The notes: generated by a model from the sequence alone, not told the origin. DNA of 13,900 nucleotides from DASQPE01 sp964519805 (GCA_964519805.1 CAZFKN010000084.1:1-13900); one strand, 5' to 3'; counted from the stretch's first letter, positions 1 to 7,322 are shown. Translations and numbers: made by a program.

Positions 1-408
1 GACCTGAAGCAGAAGGCCTTCGACCCGAAGGACTTCACCGGTAAGGGCATCGAAGGCGGCGTGGGGACGGGCGTGGTCGGGGGAACCGGCCCCGTCGACG
101 TGAAGGCGGAGGTGTTCACCGAGGCCGAGCTGGACGACCCGGTGTCGCCCATCTCGATTCCCACTCCGCGCTACCCGCCGGTGCTCCAGAGCGCCGGGAT
201 CGCGGGGTCAGTGGACGTGCAGTACATCGTGGACACGACCGGGCATGCCGAGCCACCGTCGTTCAAGGTGCTCAAGTCGAGCCACCAGGCGTTCGAAGAG
301 CCTGCCCGCGAGGCGATCATGAAGGGCGTCTTCAAGCCCGCCAAGTTCCGCGGCAAGCTGGTCCGCCAGCTCGTGCAGCAGCGTATCTCATTCAAGATCG
401 GTCAGTAG
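1..408 (+). CDS. TonB-family energy transducer, C-terminal part (5' end outside window)
   Basis: The reading frame is open from base 1, so the N-terminal membrane anchor lies upstream and only about 135 residues are visible. The last 80 or so form a TonB C-terminal domain: a Tyr-Pro-Pro entry, a strand with VDVQYIVDTTG, a helix with AFEEPAREAI, then a Phe-Lys-Pro-Ala segment and a final strand ending ISFKIG. In the family this domain reaches across the periplasm to the TonB box of outer-membrane receptors. The linker before it is Gly/Val-rich. The exbB gene starts 30 bases downstream on the same strand, and two exbD genes follow, so this is very likely the TonB of that complex. A GTG at 61 is only an internal codon, because upstream sequence in frame continues in the same style. 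Family assignment is firm; the receptor served is unknown. Confidence 0.88.
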   Translation, partial: DLKQKAFDPKDFTGKGIEGGVGTGVVGGTGPVDVKAEVFTEAELDDPVSPISIPTPRYPPVLQSAGIAGSVDVQYIVDTTGHAEPPSFKVLKSSHQAFEEPAREAIMKGVFKPAKFRGKLVRQLVQQRISFKIGQ

Positions 409-438
409 CCAGGTTCACTCCCGAGGAGGCTTTGCGCA

Positions 439-1188
439 ATGAGTGTTGATCTTCTGCACCTGTGGGGCACGATGGGCATGTTTGCCAAGGGCATCGTGTT
501 CATCATGGCGGCCATGTCGGTCTATTCGCTCACGATCGTGATCACCAAGCTGGTCCAGATCAAGCGGAGCGAATCGGAGACCCGGAAGTTCGCGCCCCAG
601 TTCTCCCGCGCGATCCAGGAGGAGAACCTGGACCAGGCCATCACGTTGGCCGAGAAGAACAAGAAGAGCCACGTATCCCGCGTGCTGGGCGAGGCCCTGG
701 CCGAGGTGAAGCCGCTGCTCCGCGACCGCGCGACGATCACCGCCGCCGACATCAATTCGGCCGAGCGCGCGGTGGAGCGCCAGATGCTGATCACCCTGGC
801 CGATTTCAAGCGCGGGCTGGGCGTGCTCGGCACGGTCGGCTCGACCGCTCCGTTCGTCGGCCTCCTCGGCACGACGATGGGTATCGTGAACGCGTTCGTG
901 GGCATGGCGCAGCAGGGCGCGTCGGGCGGCCTCGCCGGCATCTCGGCTGGTATCGCCGAGGCGCTGATCACGACGGCCTTCGGTCTCATGGTCGCAATCC
1001 CGGCCGTGTGGGCGTACAACTACTTCACCACCAAGATCGAGAATCTGACCGTCGAGATGACCTACACCTCGAAGGAGCTCATCGACTACCTCATCAAGAG
1101 CGTCGGGAGCGAGTTCGGGCGGTCCATCTTCACCAAGGAATTCCAGGCCCAGAAAACGGTGAGCGGCAGTGGCCATATCCACGGGTAG
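439..1188 (+). CDS. exbB: ExbB/TolQ/MotA-family proton channel subunit
   Basis: This 249-residue protein is the inner-membrane channel subunit that, with ExbD, uses the proton gradient to energise TonB. Three membrane segments are visible, at about residues 17-39, 128-158 and 168-196, with a long cytoplasmic region between the first and second. The second segment carries the TVGSTAPFVGLLGT signature. The third carries GIAEALITTA, in which Glu174 and Thr179 align with the proton-path residues Glu176 and Thr181 of E. coli ExbB, and Thr145 aligns with Thr148. The ATG is supported by GAGGAGG at 423-429, nine bases upstream. Its 3' end overlaps the start of the first exbD by 20 bases, which suggests translational coupling. 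TolQ is the alternative name; the adjacent TonB domain proteins and absence of tolA/tolB nearby favour ExbB. Confidence 0.93.
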   Translation: MSVDLLHLWGTMGMFAKGIVFIMAAMSVYSLTIVITKLVQIKRSESETRKFAPQFSRAIQEENLDQAITLAEKNKKSHVSRVLGEALAEVKPLLRDRATITAADINSAERAVERQMLITLADFKRGLGVLGTVGSTAPFVGLLGTTMGIVNAFVGMAQQGASGGLAGISAGIAEALITTAFGLMVAIPAVWAYNYFTTKIENLTVEMTYTSKELIDYLIKSVGSEFGRSIFTKEFQAQKTVSGSGHIHG

Positions 1189-1633
1189 ACAGGGCGCAGG
1201 GGCGACCGCGGTCAAGTCGGACATCAACGTCACGCCGATGATCGACGTGATGCTGGTGCTCCTGATCATCTTCATGATCGTGACGCCCCTCATCGCGGCG
1301 GGCTTCAAGGCCACGCTGCCGAAAGGCAAGAACCTCGACGCCCGCCCCGAGGGCGACAACGAGGTGATTCTCGGGATCGACGAGACCGGCCACTATTTCC
1401 TGAATGGGCGCCCGGTCGCCGATGCAACGCTGCAGGACCAGCTGCGCACGATCTTCAACGCGCGCACCGAGGACAAGATTCTGTACTTCAAGGCGGACAA
1501 CAAGCTCAAGTACGCCAAGATTCAGGAAGCGGTGGAGATGGCGCGGCAGTCGGGGGTTCGGGTCATGGCGGCCATCACGGAGCCGGTCAACACCGGGCTC
1601 TTCCAGCCCGACGCAAAGAAGGGGAAGAAGTAG
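1169..1633 (+). CDS. exbD: ExbD/TolR-family biopolymer transport protein, first copy
   Basis: This 154-residue protein starts with GTG inside the end of exbB. It has a short cytoplasmic N-terminus, one membrane segment at about residues 24-43, and a periplasmic domain. The SDINVTPMIDVMLVLLIIFM signature is intact and includes Asp26, equivalent to the essential Asp25 of E. coli ExbD that carries protons in the ExbB channel. The periplasmic part has the family pattern of an EVILGID strand, a HYFLNGRPV turn, and a helix with KIQEAVEMARQSGVRVMAAI. It sits between exbB and a second exbD, with no gap to the latter. The 20-base overlap with exbB gives no strong Shine-Dalgarno of its own, so coupling to exbB translation is likely. 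Confidence 0.93.
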   Translation: MAISTGRQGAGATAVKSDINVTPMIDVMLVLLIIFMIVTPLIAAGFKATLPKGKNLDARPEGDNEVILGIDETGHYFLNGRPVADATLQDQLRTIFNARTEDKILYFKADNKLKYAKIQEAVEMARQSGVRVMAAITEPVNTGLFQPDAKKGKK

Positions 1634-2044
1634 ATGGCGATGAGCGCAGGCAACTCGGGAGGGGTGCAGTCGGACATCAACGTCACCCCGATGATCGACG
1701 TGCTCCTCGTGCTGCTGATCATCTTTATGATCACGCAGCCGCTGTCGCGGAAGGCGCTGGACATCCAGGTCCCGCCGCCCAACTCGACCACGCAGAGCAG
1801 CGCGGCCAGCAACCAGATCGTGCTCGAGCTGGCGGACGACGGGAGCTACGCCATCAATTCCCAGCCGGTCCCGAAGGACCAGCTGGATACGCAGATCCAC
1901 GCCGTGTTCGACAACCGGCCGGCCAAGCTGCTGTTCATCAAGGCCGGGGCCAACCGGCTCTACCAGGACGTGGTGGACGCCATGGACGTGGCGCGCGGCG
2001 CCGGCGTGCAGATCATCGGCTTCACACCGAAAGAAGCGAAGTAG
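1634..2044 (+). CDS. exbD: ExbD/TolR-family biopolymer transport protein, second copy
   Basis: This 136-residue protein begins at the ATG directly after the TAG of the first exbD, with a purine-rich AAGGGGAA site about seven bases upstream. The layout matches the first copy: the SDINVTPMIDVLLVLLIIFM signature with Asp22 in a single membrane segment (about residues 20-36), then a periplasmic domain ending in VVDAMDVARGAGVQIIGF. Outside the membrane signature the two copies differ clearly. This one has a Pro/Ser/Thr/Gln-rich stretch around residues 47-58 and a shorter tail. Paired non-identical ExbD proteins occur in several phyla, and whether they form a mixed dimer here is inference. A strong hairpin lies 22 bases after the stop codon and may end most transcription of the exb operon. 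Confidence 0.92.
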   Translation: MAMSAGNSGGVQSDINVTPMIDVLLVLLIIFMITQPLSRKALDIQVPPPNSTTQSSAASNQIVLELADDGSYAINSQPVPKDQLDTQIHAVFDNRPAKLLFIKAGANRLYQDVVDAMDVARGAGVQIIGFTPKEAK

Positions 2045-2066
2045 CACGCACCAGCGTTTCGTCTCG

Positions 2067-2098
2067 CCGACGGCCGTCCGGACCCGGGCGGCCGTCGG
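2067..2098 (+). terminator. Strong hairpin after the exbB-exbD-exbD genes
   Basis: Fourteen bases at 2067-2080 pair with 2085-2098 around a four-base GACC loop. All positions are Watson-Crick except one G-T wobble (2077 with 2088). The 3' side continues TGTAATTT, which has a few T residues but not a full T tract, so it may be a weak intrinsic terminator, an attenuator, or an RNA-stabilising 3' end. It lies between the second exbD and the second tonB-like gene and could lower expression of the latter relative to exbBD. Confidence 0.55.
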
Positions 2099-2100
2099 TG

Positions 2101-2106
2101 TAATTT
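2101..2106 (+). promoter_or_regulatory. Possible -10 element for a leaderless tonB-like transcript
   Basis: TAATTT fits the TANNNT pattern and ends eight bases before the ATG at 2115, the spacing expected if transcription starts at or next to the start codon. The gene has no Shine-Dalgarno, which fits a leaderless message. No -35 match is visible because the hairpin occupies that place. This is weak evidence. Confidence 0.2.
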
Positions 2107-2114
2107 CCCCCGAC

Positions 2115-2876
2115 ATGCGCCCGCCGGTTCCCCTCAGGCTCGAGCTTCCCGGGCAGCGCCGCCGCCTCCCTTGGGCCTTCGGGCTTGCGCTGGTCCTGCA
2201 CTTGGCGCTGCTGGCGTTTCTCATGTCCGATGCCGGCCGGGCCTGGGTGCGCACCCTCGCCCCGGGGCCGGTCGTCGTTCCAGGGCGCGCCGGAGGGGGT
2301 GGAGGCGGCGGTGGCAGGGAGCACTCGGTGGCGTATATTTCGCTGCCCGCTGAGCCGGCCCCCCGGCCGGCCGTATCTCCCAAGATCCCCGTCGTTTCCC
2401 GTCCGGAGCCCGCCACGGCGGTGCCCCCGCCGGTCGTGCCGCCGGCCGTGGATACGACCACCGCTACCAGCGCAGCGCCGTTGCCCAGTGCGACGGGCGA
2501 CAGCGCCGGCACGGGCGGGATCGGAGCCGGACCAGGTGCCGGTGGGGGCCAGGGCGGAGGCACTGGTGGCGGGGTCGGTCCGGGTGCGGGCCCCGGGGTG
2601 GGCGGCGCGGGCGGGCACGGAAGCGCTCCCGAGCCGCGCCAACTGGTTCTTCCTCCCGCCGACTACCCGAAGGACATGCGCGGTCAGCGCGTCGACGTGA
2701 CGTTTTTCGTCGCTGCGGACGGCCGAGTCGAACGGATCGCCATCGACCCGGAAATCCGCGACGGAGGCTTCGCGCGGAAGTTCGAGGAAGCGATGCGGAA
2801 CTACCGATTCCGGCCTGCCCGCTCGCCCGAGGGAATGCCGGTGCCGGGGACCACGACGGTCACGGTTTTCTTCTAG
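2115..2876 (+). CDS. TonB-like energy transducer with Gly/Pro-rich linker
   Basis: This 253-residue protein has the complete TonB layout. A basic N-terminus (RRR at 15-17) precedes one membrane anchor at about residues 19-37. A long low-complexity linker follows, with a run of glycines at 60-67, a Pro/Val-rich part at about 80-112, and a Gly/Pro/Ala-rich part at about 131-169. The C-terminal domain covers about 178-253, with DYPKDMRGQRVDVTFFVAADGRVE and the RFRPA motif. It differs from the upstream TonB in its linker and in ending at the last strand (VTVFF) without a tail. It is the second transducer beside one ExbB-ExbD-ExbD set. It has no Shine-Dalgarno and is separated from exbD by a hairpin, so it may be expressed separately. 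The partner receptor cannot be told from the sequence. Confidence 0.82.
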   Translation: MRPPVPLRLELPGQRRRLPWAFGLALVLHLALLAFLMSDAGRAWVRTLAPGPVVVPGRAGGGGGGGGREHSVAYISLPAEPAPRPAVSPKIPVVSRPEPATAVPPPVVPPAVDTTTATSAAPLPSATGDSAGTGGIGAGPGAGGGQGGGTGGGVGPGAGPGVGGAGGHGSAPEPRQLVLPPADYPKDMRGQRVDVTFFVAADGRVERIAIDPEIRDGGFARKFEEAMRNYRFRPARSPEGMPVPGTTTVTVFF

Positions 2877-2891
2877 CCCACCAAGGGGTTC

Positions 2892-4445
2892 ATGTCGTCC
2901 CTCTTCGTCCGCAAATCCATCCAGGACTGCGAGCAGGACATTCGCGAGCGCGGCGGTCTCTCACGCTCGCTCAACAAGTGGCACCTCACCGCCCTCGGGG
3001 TTGGTGCCACCATCGGCGCCGGGATCTTCGCCGCCACCGGGACCGCCATCGTCGGCGACGCGGCCCGTCCGGGCGCCGGACCGGCGATCGTCCTCTCGTT
3101 CCTGCTCACGGCGGTGGCGTGCGGATTCGCGGCGCTGTGCTACGCGGAGTTCGCCGCGATGGTGCCGATCGCGGGCTCGGCCTACACCTACGCGTACGCG
3201 TCGCTCGGGGAGTTCGTCGCCTGGATCATCGGCTGGGACCTGATCGTCGAATACGCGGTGGGCAACATCGGCGTGGCGATCGGGTGGTCGGGGTACTTCC
3301 GGGAGCTGGTCAGCCATTTCGGCATGACCGTGCCGGCGTGGCTCGGCACCGACTATCGCTCTGCCCACGACGCGGCCGCGGCCGTTGCGGCCGGCGCGAC
3401 CGACCCGACCAAGGTCTACCTGGCCCAGGCGATCGCCGACGCCCCGCGCATTCTCGGAGTCCCGCTCATCGTCAACCTGCCCGCCTTCCTGGTCGTCTGC
3501 GGCATCACGATCATCCTCGTCCGCGGCGTGCGGGAGTCGGCGAACTCGAACAACGCGATGGTGCTGCTCAAGGTCGGCATCATTCTGTTCTTCATCGCGG
3601 TGGGCGTGTTTCTGATCAAGCCGGGGAACTGGACCAACCCGGCGACCGGCGGCTTCGCCCCCAACGGCTTCGCCGGTATCAGTGCGGGGGCGGCCATCAT
3701 CTTCTTCAGCTACATCGGATTCGATGCGGTCTCGACCGCTGCCGAGGAATCGAAGGACCCGAAGAAGGACATGCCGTTCGGCATCATCATGAGCCTGGTG
3801 GTGTGCACCGTGCTCTACATCGGGCTCTCGGCGGTGATGACCGGCATGGCGCCGTGGAAAGTGCTGGGCACGGCGGAGCCGATGATCACCGCACTCCAGT
3901 ACACCGATGGTCCGCCTGCGCTGCTCAAGGCTTCCCGCCTCATCATTTCGCTTGGCGCCGTGATCGCGATGGGCAGCGTGCTGCTCGTCTTTCAGCTGGG
4001 CCAGCCCCGCATCTTCTTTTCCATGGCGCGGGACGGCCTGCTCCCTCCGTTCATCGCGAAAGTCCATCCCCGCTACAAGACCCCCTGGGTCGGCACGATC
4101 ATCACGGGTTGCTTCGTCGGCACGTTCGCCGCCTTCGCGAACATCGCGGAGGTCGTGGATCTCACCAACATCGGCACCCTCTTCGCGTTCGTCCTCGTCT
4201 CCCTCGGCGTCATCGTGCTCCGGTACACCGACCCGGACCGCAACCGACCCTTCCGCGCACCGTGGGTGCCGCTCACGCCGCTCATCTCGGTCGCGGCGTG
4301 CCTCTACCTCATGCTCCAGCTTCCGACGATCACCTGGAAGCGATTCGTGATCTGGCTGTTGCTCGGGCTGGTGCTGTACTTCCTGTACGGGTCGCGGCAC
4401 AGCCGGCTCCGGAACCCGGAGCGGGCGCGCGGGCAGGCGGCTTAG
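2892..4445 (+). CDS. APC-superfamily amino acid permease (cationic amino acid transporter type)
   Basis: This 517-residue integral membrane protein belongs to the amino acid-polyamine-organocation family. It has roughly 12 or more hydrophobic segments. The N-terminal signature GATIGAGIFAATG lies at residues 38-50, in the unwound first helix that binds substrate in the family. FFSYIGFDAVSTAAEESKDP near residue 271, and the FSMARDGLLPPF-type loop near 376, are hallmarks of the YfnA/CAT group. A charged N-terminus with CEQDIRERGGL is also typical. It likely imports an amino acid by proton coupling; the substrate cannot be assigned. The gene starts 15 bases after the tonB-like gene, with AAGGGG only three bases before the ATG, so it may share that transcript. 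Its stop codon overlaps the stop codon of the kinase on the other strand by four bases. Confidence 0.92.
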   Translation: MSSLFVRKSIQDCEQDIRERGGLSRSLNKWHLTALGVGATIGAGIFAATGTAIVGDAARPGAGPAIVLSFLLTAVACGFAALCYAEFAAMVPIAGSAYTYAYASLGEFVAWIIGWDLIVEYAVGNIGVAIGWSGYFRELVSHFGMTVPAWLGTDYRSAHDAAAAVAAGATDPTKVYLAQAIADAPRILGVPLIVNLPAFLVVCGITIILVRGVRESANSNNAMVLLKVGIILFFIAVGVFLIKPGNWTNPATGGFAPNGFAGISAGAAIIFFSYIGFDAVSTAAEESKDPKKDMPFGIIMSLVVCTVLYIGLSAVMTGMAPWKVLGTAEPMITALQYTDGPPALLKASRLIISLGAVIAMGSVLLVFQLGQPRIFFSMARDGLLPPFIAKVHPRYKTPWVGTIITGCFVGTFAAFANIAEVVDLTNIGTLFAFVLVSLGVIVLRYTDPDRNRPFRAPWVPLTPLISVAACLYLMLQLPTITWKRFVIWLLLGLVLYFLYGSRHSRLRNPERARGQAA

Positions 4446-5341
4446 GCCCTCTTCGCGATCGCGAGGGCGCCGAGGGCGGAGTCGACCGAGCGGTCGAGCA
4501 GGAGGAGTCCTTCCTGGTCCGTCAGCCTCTGCGACACCATCCGGCGGAGCGCGGTGTCGACCTCCAGCAGCCCTCCGGTGAGCGCCACGCGCATCGGCTC
4601 GGACTCGGGGCCCAGGAGGGGCAGCAGGCAGATAGCGAGCTGGGACAACTCCCGCGCCGTGTAATCGAGGATTCCCCGCGCCACCACGTCCCCAGCCGCC
4701 GCCACGTCGAGTACCGTGGGGGCGAGCGCGGCGACTTCCGCCGGACTTGCCGTGGCGGCCCACCGGACGAGCTCGTCGAAGTCCGCGCTTCGGGTGGCGG
4801 CGAGAATCCGCTGCTGGAGCGGCGTCGCCGGGCTCCTGCCGTCGCGGGCCCGGCTCACCGCGCCCAGCGCAGCCCGCCCGACCGCGTAACCGCTCCCTTC
4901 GTCTCCCATCTGCCAGCCGTAGCCGCCGATTCGATGCATGGTACCGCGTTGGTCGCGGCCGACGGCAATGCTGCCGGTGCCCGCGCTCACAACGATGCCC
5001 GGACCGTCGCCGAACGCGGCGACGAGCGCGATCTCGATGTCGGTGGTGACCACGACGCGCTCCGCGATCGCTTCACCCCGAAGCGCTCGGCTCAGCTCCT
5101 CGCGCTCGGCCCGCCGGCCGGCACCCGCGGCTCCCACCACCAGCACGTCGCCCCGGATGTGCCCGACGCCCGCAAGCGCCCGGCGCACCACTTCGGCAAT
5201 GGTCGCGGCGGACTGGAGTGCCCGGCCGGGACGGAGCGCGGCGCCGGGTCCGTCGGCCCGGGCCACGACGTCGTTGCCTTCGGCGACGGCGACGGCGGTT
5301 TTCGTTCCGCCGACATCGGTTCCGATCAGGATGGGAGTCAT
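4442..5341 (-). CDS. BadF/BadG-family amino-sugar kinase (GlcNAc/MurNAc kinase-like)
   Basis: This 299-residue sugar kinase has the ASKHA fold. Residues 9-15 are DVGGTKT (phosphate 1). Asp101 in TTDIEIALVAA aligns with the catalytic Asp of human GlcNAc kinase. GTGS at 121-124 is the second phosphate loop, GGYGWQMGDEGSG at 139-151 is the BadF-family signature, and TGGLLE at 255-260 lies in the adenosine region. Known relatives phosphorylate GlcNAc, or both MurNAc and GlcNAc (MurK of Clostridium acetobutylicum). Position in the same direction as a symporter and an exported NagZ supports a role in phosphorylating imported amino sugars in the cytoplasm. The ATG at 5341 is preferred because the kinase core starts five residues later; an ATG at 5383 would overlap the symporter gene. 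Neither has a good Shine-Dalgarno. Exact substrate is inferred. Confidence 0.82.
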   Translation of the reverse strand: MTPILIGTDVGGTKTAVAVAEGNDVVARADGPGAALRPGRALQSAATIAEVVRRALAGVGHIRGDVLVVGAAGAGRRAEREELSRALRGEAIAERVVVTTDIEIALVAAFGDGPGIVVSAGTGSIAVGRDQRGTMHRIGGYGWQMGDEGSGYAVGRAALGAVSRARDGRSPATPLQQRILAATRSADFDELVRWAATASPAEVAALAPTVLDVAAAGDVVARGILDYTARELSQLAICLLPLLGPESEPMRVALTGGLLEVDTALRRMVSQRLTDQEGLLLLDRSVDSALGALAIAKRA

Positions 5342-5369
5342 GGCTGGGGAATCAAGATCGTCAGGCTGC

Positions 5370-6851
5370 TCAACCCTGTCCATCCGGGCGTCGCGAGAGG
5401 AAGCGCGAGAGCGTGCCCACCGCCACGGTGAGCCCGGTGCCGAGCGGCACGTACCAGGGCCATGCGAGCTTCCCCACCGGAGTCAGCCACTCGAGGCTTG
5501 GACGCTGGGCCAGCGCCCTGGCGAAGAACACCGCCAGCATCACCGCCAGCGACACGGCCGCGCCCGTGACGACGTCGCGTCCGTTCGCCCGTGACCACCG
5601 ACCCGCCAGCAGATAGGTGCCGAGCAGGCTCCCGTAGGCGATCGAGGCGACGGAGAGCGCGAGCACGACGACGGGGGTCTTCCCCTCGCGATCGAAGGCG
5701 AGGAAGACCAGCGCGCCCACCATCAGCGCCACGCCCCACACCGCCGAGAAGATCCGGCCGACGCGCAGCAGATGTGCTGGGTCGCGCCGGCCGGTCCACC
5801 CGACGTACAGGTCATGCGTGAGCGAAGAGGCGAGCGCGTTGATGGCCGAGCTGTGCGTGCCCATCGCCGCGGCCAGGATGCCAGCCACGACGAGGCCGGC
5901 GAGGCCGGCGGGCAACTGCGCGAGCACGAAGCCCGGAAAGATCTGGTCCGACGGGACCGTATCAGGAACCAGCCGCGTGGCCCAGATGGCGGTGCCTACC
6001 AGGAGGAAGAGCAGAAATTGGAGGAACACGACGAGCCCCGAGCCGACCAACGCCACACGCGCGTCCCGAAGCGACCGCGTGGCCAGGAGCCGCTGCACGA
6101 TCAGGTGATCGGTGCCGTGCGACGCGGCGGAGAGCATGGCGCCGCCCACGAGGCCGCCGAGCAGTGTGTAGGTGGTGGTGAGGCTGAGTGTGGGGTTGAA
6201 CATGTGCAGCTTGCCCGCGGCGCTCGCGGCGGTCAGCGCGACATCGACGCCCCCCGCCAGCGCGCACGCGACCGCCAGCGTCGCGACGCCGCCGGCCACG
6301 TACACGCCCAGCTGGAACACGTCGGCCCAGACGACGGCCTTGAACCCGCCGAACCAGGTGTAGACCATCGTGACGATGCCGATCACGCCAATCGAGAGCG
6401 GCGCGCTCCAGCCGGTGACGAGGGCGAGCGGGATCGCGCTTGCGAAGACCCTGACTCCGTCGCCGAGGAACCGGGTGACGAGGAAGATCGCGGACATGAG
6501 CCGGCGCGTGCCGGGACCGAAGCGCGATTCCAGGCGCGCATAGGCCGTCTCCTGATCGCCCCTGAAGTAGCCGGGCAGGAGCCAGACGGCGACCGCCGTC
6601 CGGCCCACGATGAAGCCCAGCACGAGCTGGAGAAACGTGAGGTCCCCGCGGGCGCCGGTGCCCGGGATCGAGATGACGGTGACTGCGGAGGTTTCGGTCG
6701 CGACGATGGAAAGCAGGATGGCCCAGGCCGGCAGGTTGCGGGCACCGAGGAAGTAATCGCCGGCCGTTCGCTGCCGCCGGGCGACCCAGAGCCCCACGCC
6801 GAGGGAGACGGCGCAGTACACCAGGACGACGGCGAGATCGAGGGAAGTCAC
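5370..6851 (-). CDS. Sodium:solute symporter (SSS family), probable amino-sugar importer
   Basis: This 493-residue multipass protein has the LeuT-type SSS pattern. TM1 starts at residue 5, GDYFLGARNLPAW at 31-43 follows, and GGFKAVVWADVFQ lies at 168-180. HGTDHLIVQRLLATRS at 245-260 and MGTHSSAINALASSLTHDLY at 330-349 follow; the latter contains the Ser-rich TM8 that in the family helps form the Na2 site. It ends 28 bases before the kinase start, so the two are probably one transcript and the kinase would trap what the symporter brings in. Candidate cargo is GlcNAc, MurNAc or anhydroMurNAc (inference). The start is GTG at 6851, chosen because the first membrane helix begins a few residues later. 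No Shine-Dalgarno is present, since a heptamer-repeat hairpin abuts the start codon. Confidence 0.87.
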   Translation of the reverse strand: MTSLDLAVVLVYCAVSLGVGLWVARRQRTAGDYFLGARNLPAWAILLSIVATETSAVTVISIPGTGARGDLTFLQLVLGFIVGRTAVAVWLLPGYFRGDQETAYARLESRFGPGTRRLMSAIFLVTRFLGDGVRVFASAIPLALVTGWSAPLSIGVIGIVTMVYTWFGGFKAVVWADVFQLGVYVAGGVATLAVACALAGGVDVALTAASAAGKLHMFNPTLSLTTTYTLLGGLVGGAMLSAASHGTDHLIVQRLLATRSLRDARVALVGSGLVVFLQFLLFLLVGTAIWATRLVPDTVPSDQIFPGFVLAQLPAGLAGLVVAGILAAAMGTHSSAINALASSLTHDLYVGWTGRRDPAHLLRVGRIFSAVWGVALMVGALVFLAFDREGKTPVVVLALSVASIAYGSLLGTYLLAGRWSRANGRDVVTGAAVSLAVMLAVFFARALAQRPSLEWLTPVGKLAWPWYVPLGTGLTVAVGTLSRFLSRRPDGQG

Positions 6852-6940
6852 AACGGTGAACGGTGAACGGTAAACAGTAAACGGGGGGCTCCGATCTTCC
6901 TCGAAGCCCCCCGTTCACCGTTCACTGTTTACCGTTTACC
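6852..6940. repeat. Heptamer tandem repeats arranged as one long inverted repeat
   Basis: The left arm holds GGTGAAC, GGTGAAC, GGTAAAC and AGTAAAC at 6855-6882, preceded by AAC. The right arm holds GTTCACC, GTTCACT, GTTTACC and GTTTACC at 6913-6940. Between them GGGGGGCT (6883-6890) pairs with AGCCCCCC (6905-6912) around a 14-base spacer, giving a perfect 11-base core when AAC/GTT is included. The arms pair over about 39 bases with six differences, all transitions. On the minus strand this follows the iron-sulfur carrier stop by four bases and ends at the symporter start codon. It could act as terminator, processing site or translation block. I see no coding sequence or transposase in it. Confidence 0.85.
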
Positions 6941-6944
6941 GCGG

Positions 6945-7310
6945 TCACGCGGTAAAGCTGCTGCCGCACCCGCACCCGCCTGTGGCGTTGGGGTTGCTGA
7001 AGGTGAATCCCGAGCCCTGCATGGATGTGACGTAGTCGATGGTGACGCCGTTCAGATATTGCGCGCTGAACCCGTCCACGAATACCCGGACACCGGTGAT
7101 GTCGGCGACGAGATCGTCATCCAGCGGACGCTCTTCGATGTTCAGACTGTACTTGAACCCCGAGCAGCCGCCCGGAAGCACGCTGACCCGGAGCCCGGCC
7201 GTCTCGGCGGGAACCTGCTCGGCGGCGATGAATTTCCCGACTTCCTCAGCGGCCCGTGGGGTGAGGACAAGCTCGAACCCGGTGGTCTGGGCCTGCTGTT
7301 CTACGCTCAT
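6945..7310 (-). CDS. IscA/ErpA/HesB-type iron-sulfur cluster carrier
   Basis: This 121-residue A-type carrier protein binds Fe-S clusters or iron and delivers them to apoproteins in the cytoplasm. The three ligand cysteines are present: Cys49 in LPGGCSGFKY, and Cys113 and Cys115 in GGCGCGSSF. The intervening VFVDGFSAQYLNGVTIDYV segment matches the family core. Length is typical for ErpA/IscA. The ATG at 7310 is chosen because GGAGGAG stands five bases upstream on the minus strand; an in-frame ATG at 7340 would add ten unconserved residues and bury this ribosome site. It lies between two sodium-solute symporter genes on the same strand, with 62 bases to the upstream one, and has no evident functional link with amino-sugar uptake. 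The name erpA or iscA cannot be decided here. Confidence 0.92.
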   Translation of the reverse strand: MSVEQQAQTTGFELVLTPRAAEEVGKFIAAEQVPAETAGLRVSVLPGGCSGFKYSLNIEERPLDDDLVADITGVRVFVDGFSAQYLNGVTIDYVTSMQGSGFTFSNPNATGGCGCGSSFTA

Positions 7311-7315
7311 GGCGA

Positions 7316-7322
7316 CTCCTCC
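7316..7322 (-). promoter_or_regulatory. Ribosome binding site fixing the iron-sulfur carrier start
   Basis: The minus strand reads GGAGGAG, five bases before the ATG at 7310. It is one of the strongest Shine-Dalgarno matches in the window and decides between the ATG at 7310 and the one at 7340. Confidence 0.8.

Noticed and set aside
415..1359. Minus-strand frame opposite exbB
   Set aside because: Antisense shadow of a conserved channel gene; no motif and implausible composition.
1130..2563. Long minus-strand frame opposite exbD, exbD and the tonB-like gene
   Set aside because: Antisense shadow; its Pro-rich part is just the complement of the Gly-rich TonB linker.
5342..5383. Fourteen-codon upstream extension of the kinase to an ATG at 5383
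   Set aside because: It would overlap the symporter gene end, has no ribosome site, and adds residues before a kinase core that normally starts at the N-terminus.
2978..5431. Long plus-strand frame across the permease and kinase
   Set aside because: Shadow of two conserved genes in other frames; Arg/Gly/His-rich composition without recognisable domains.
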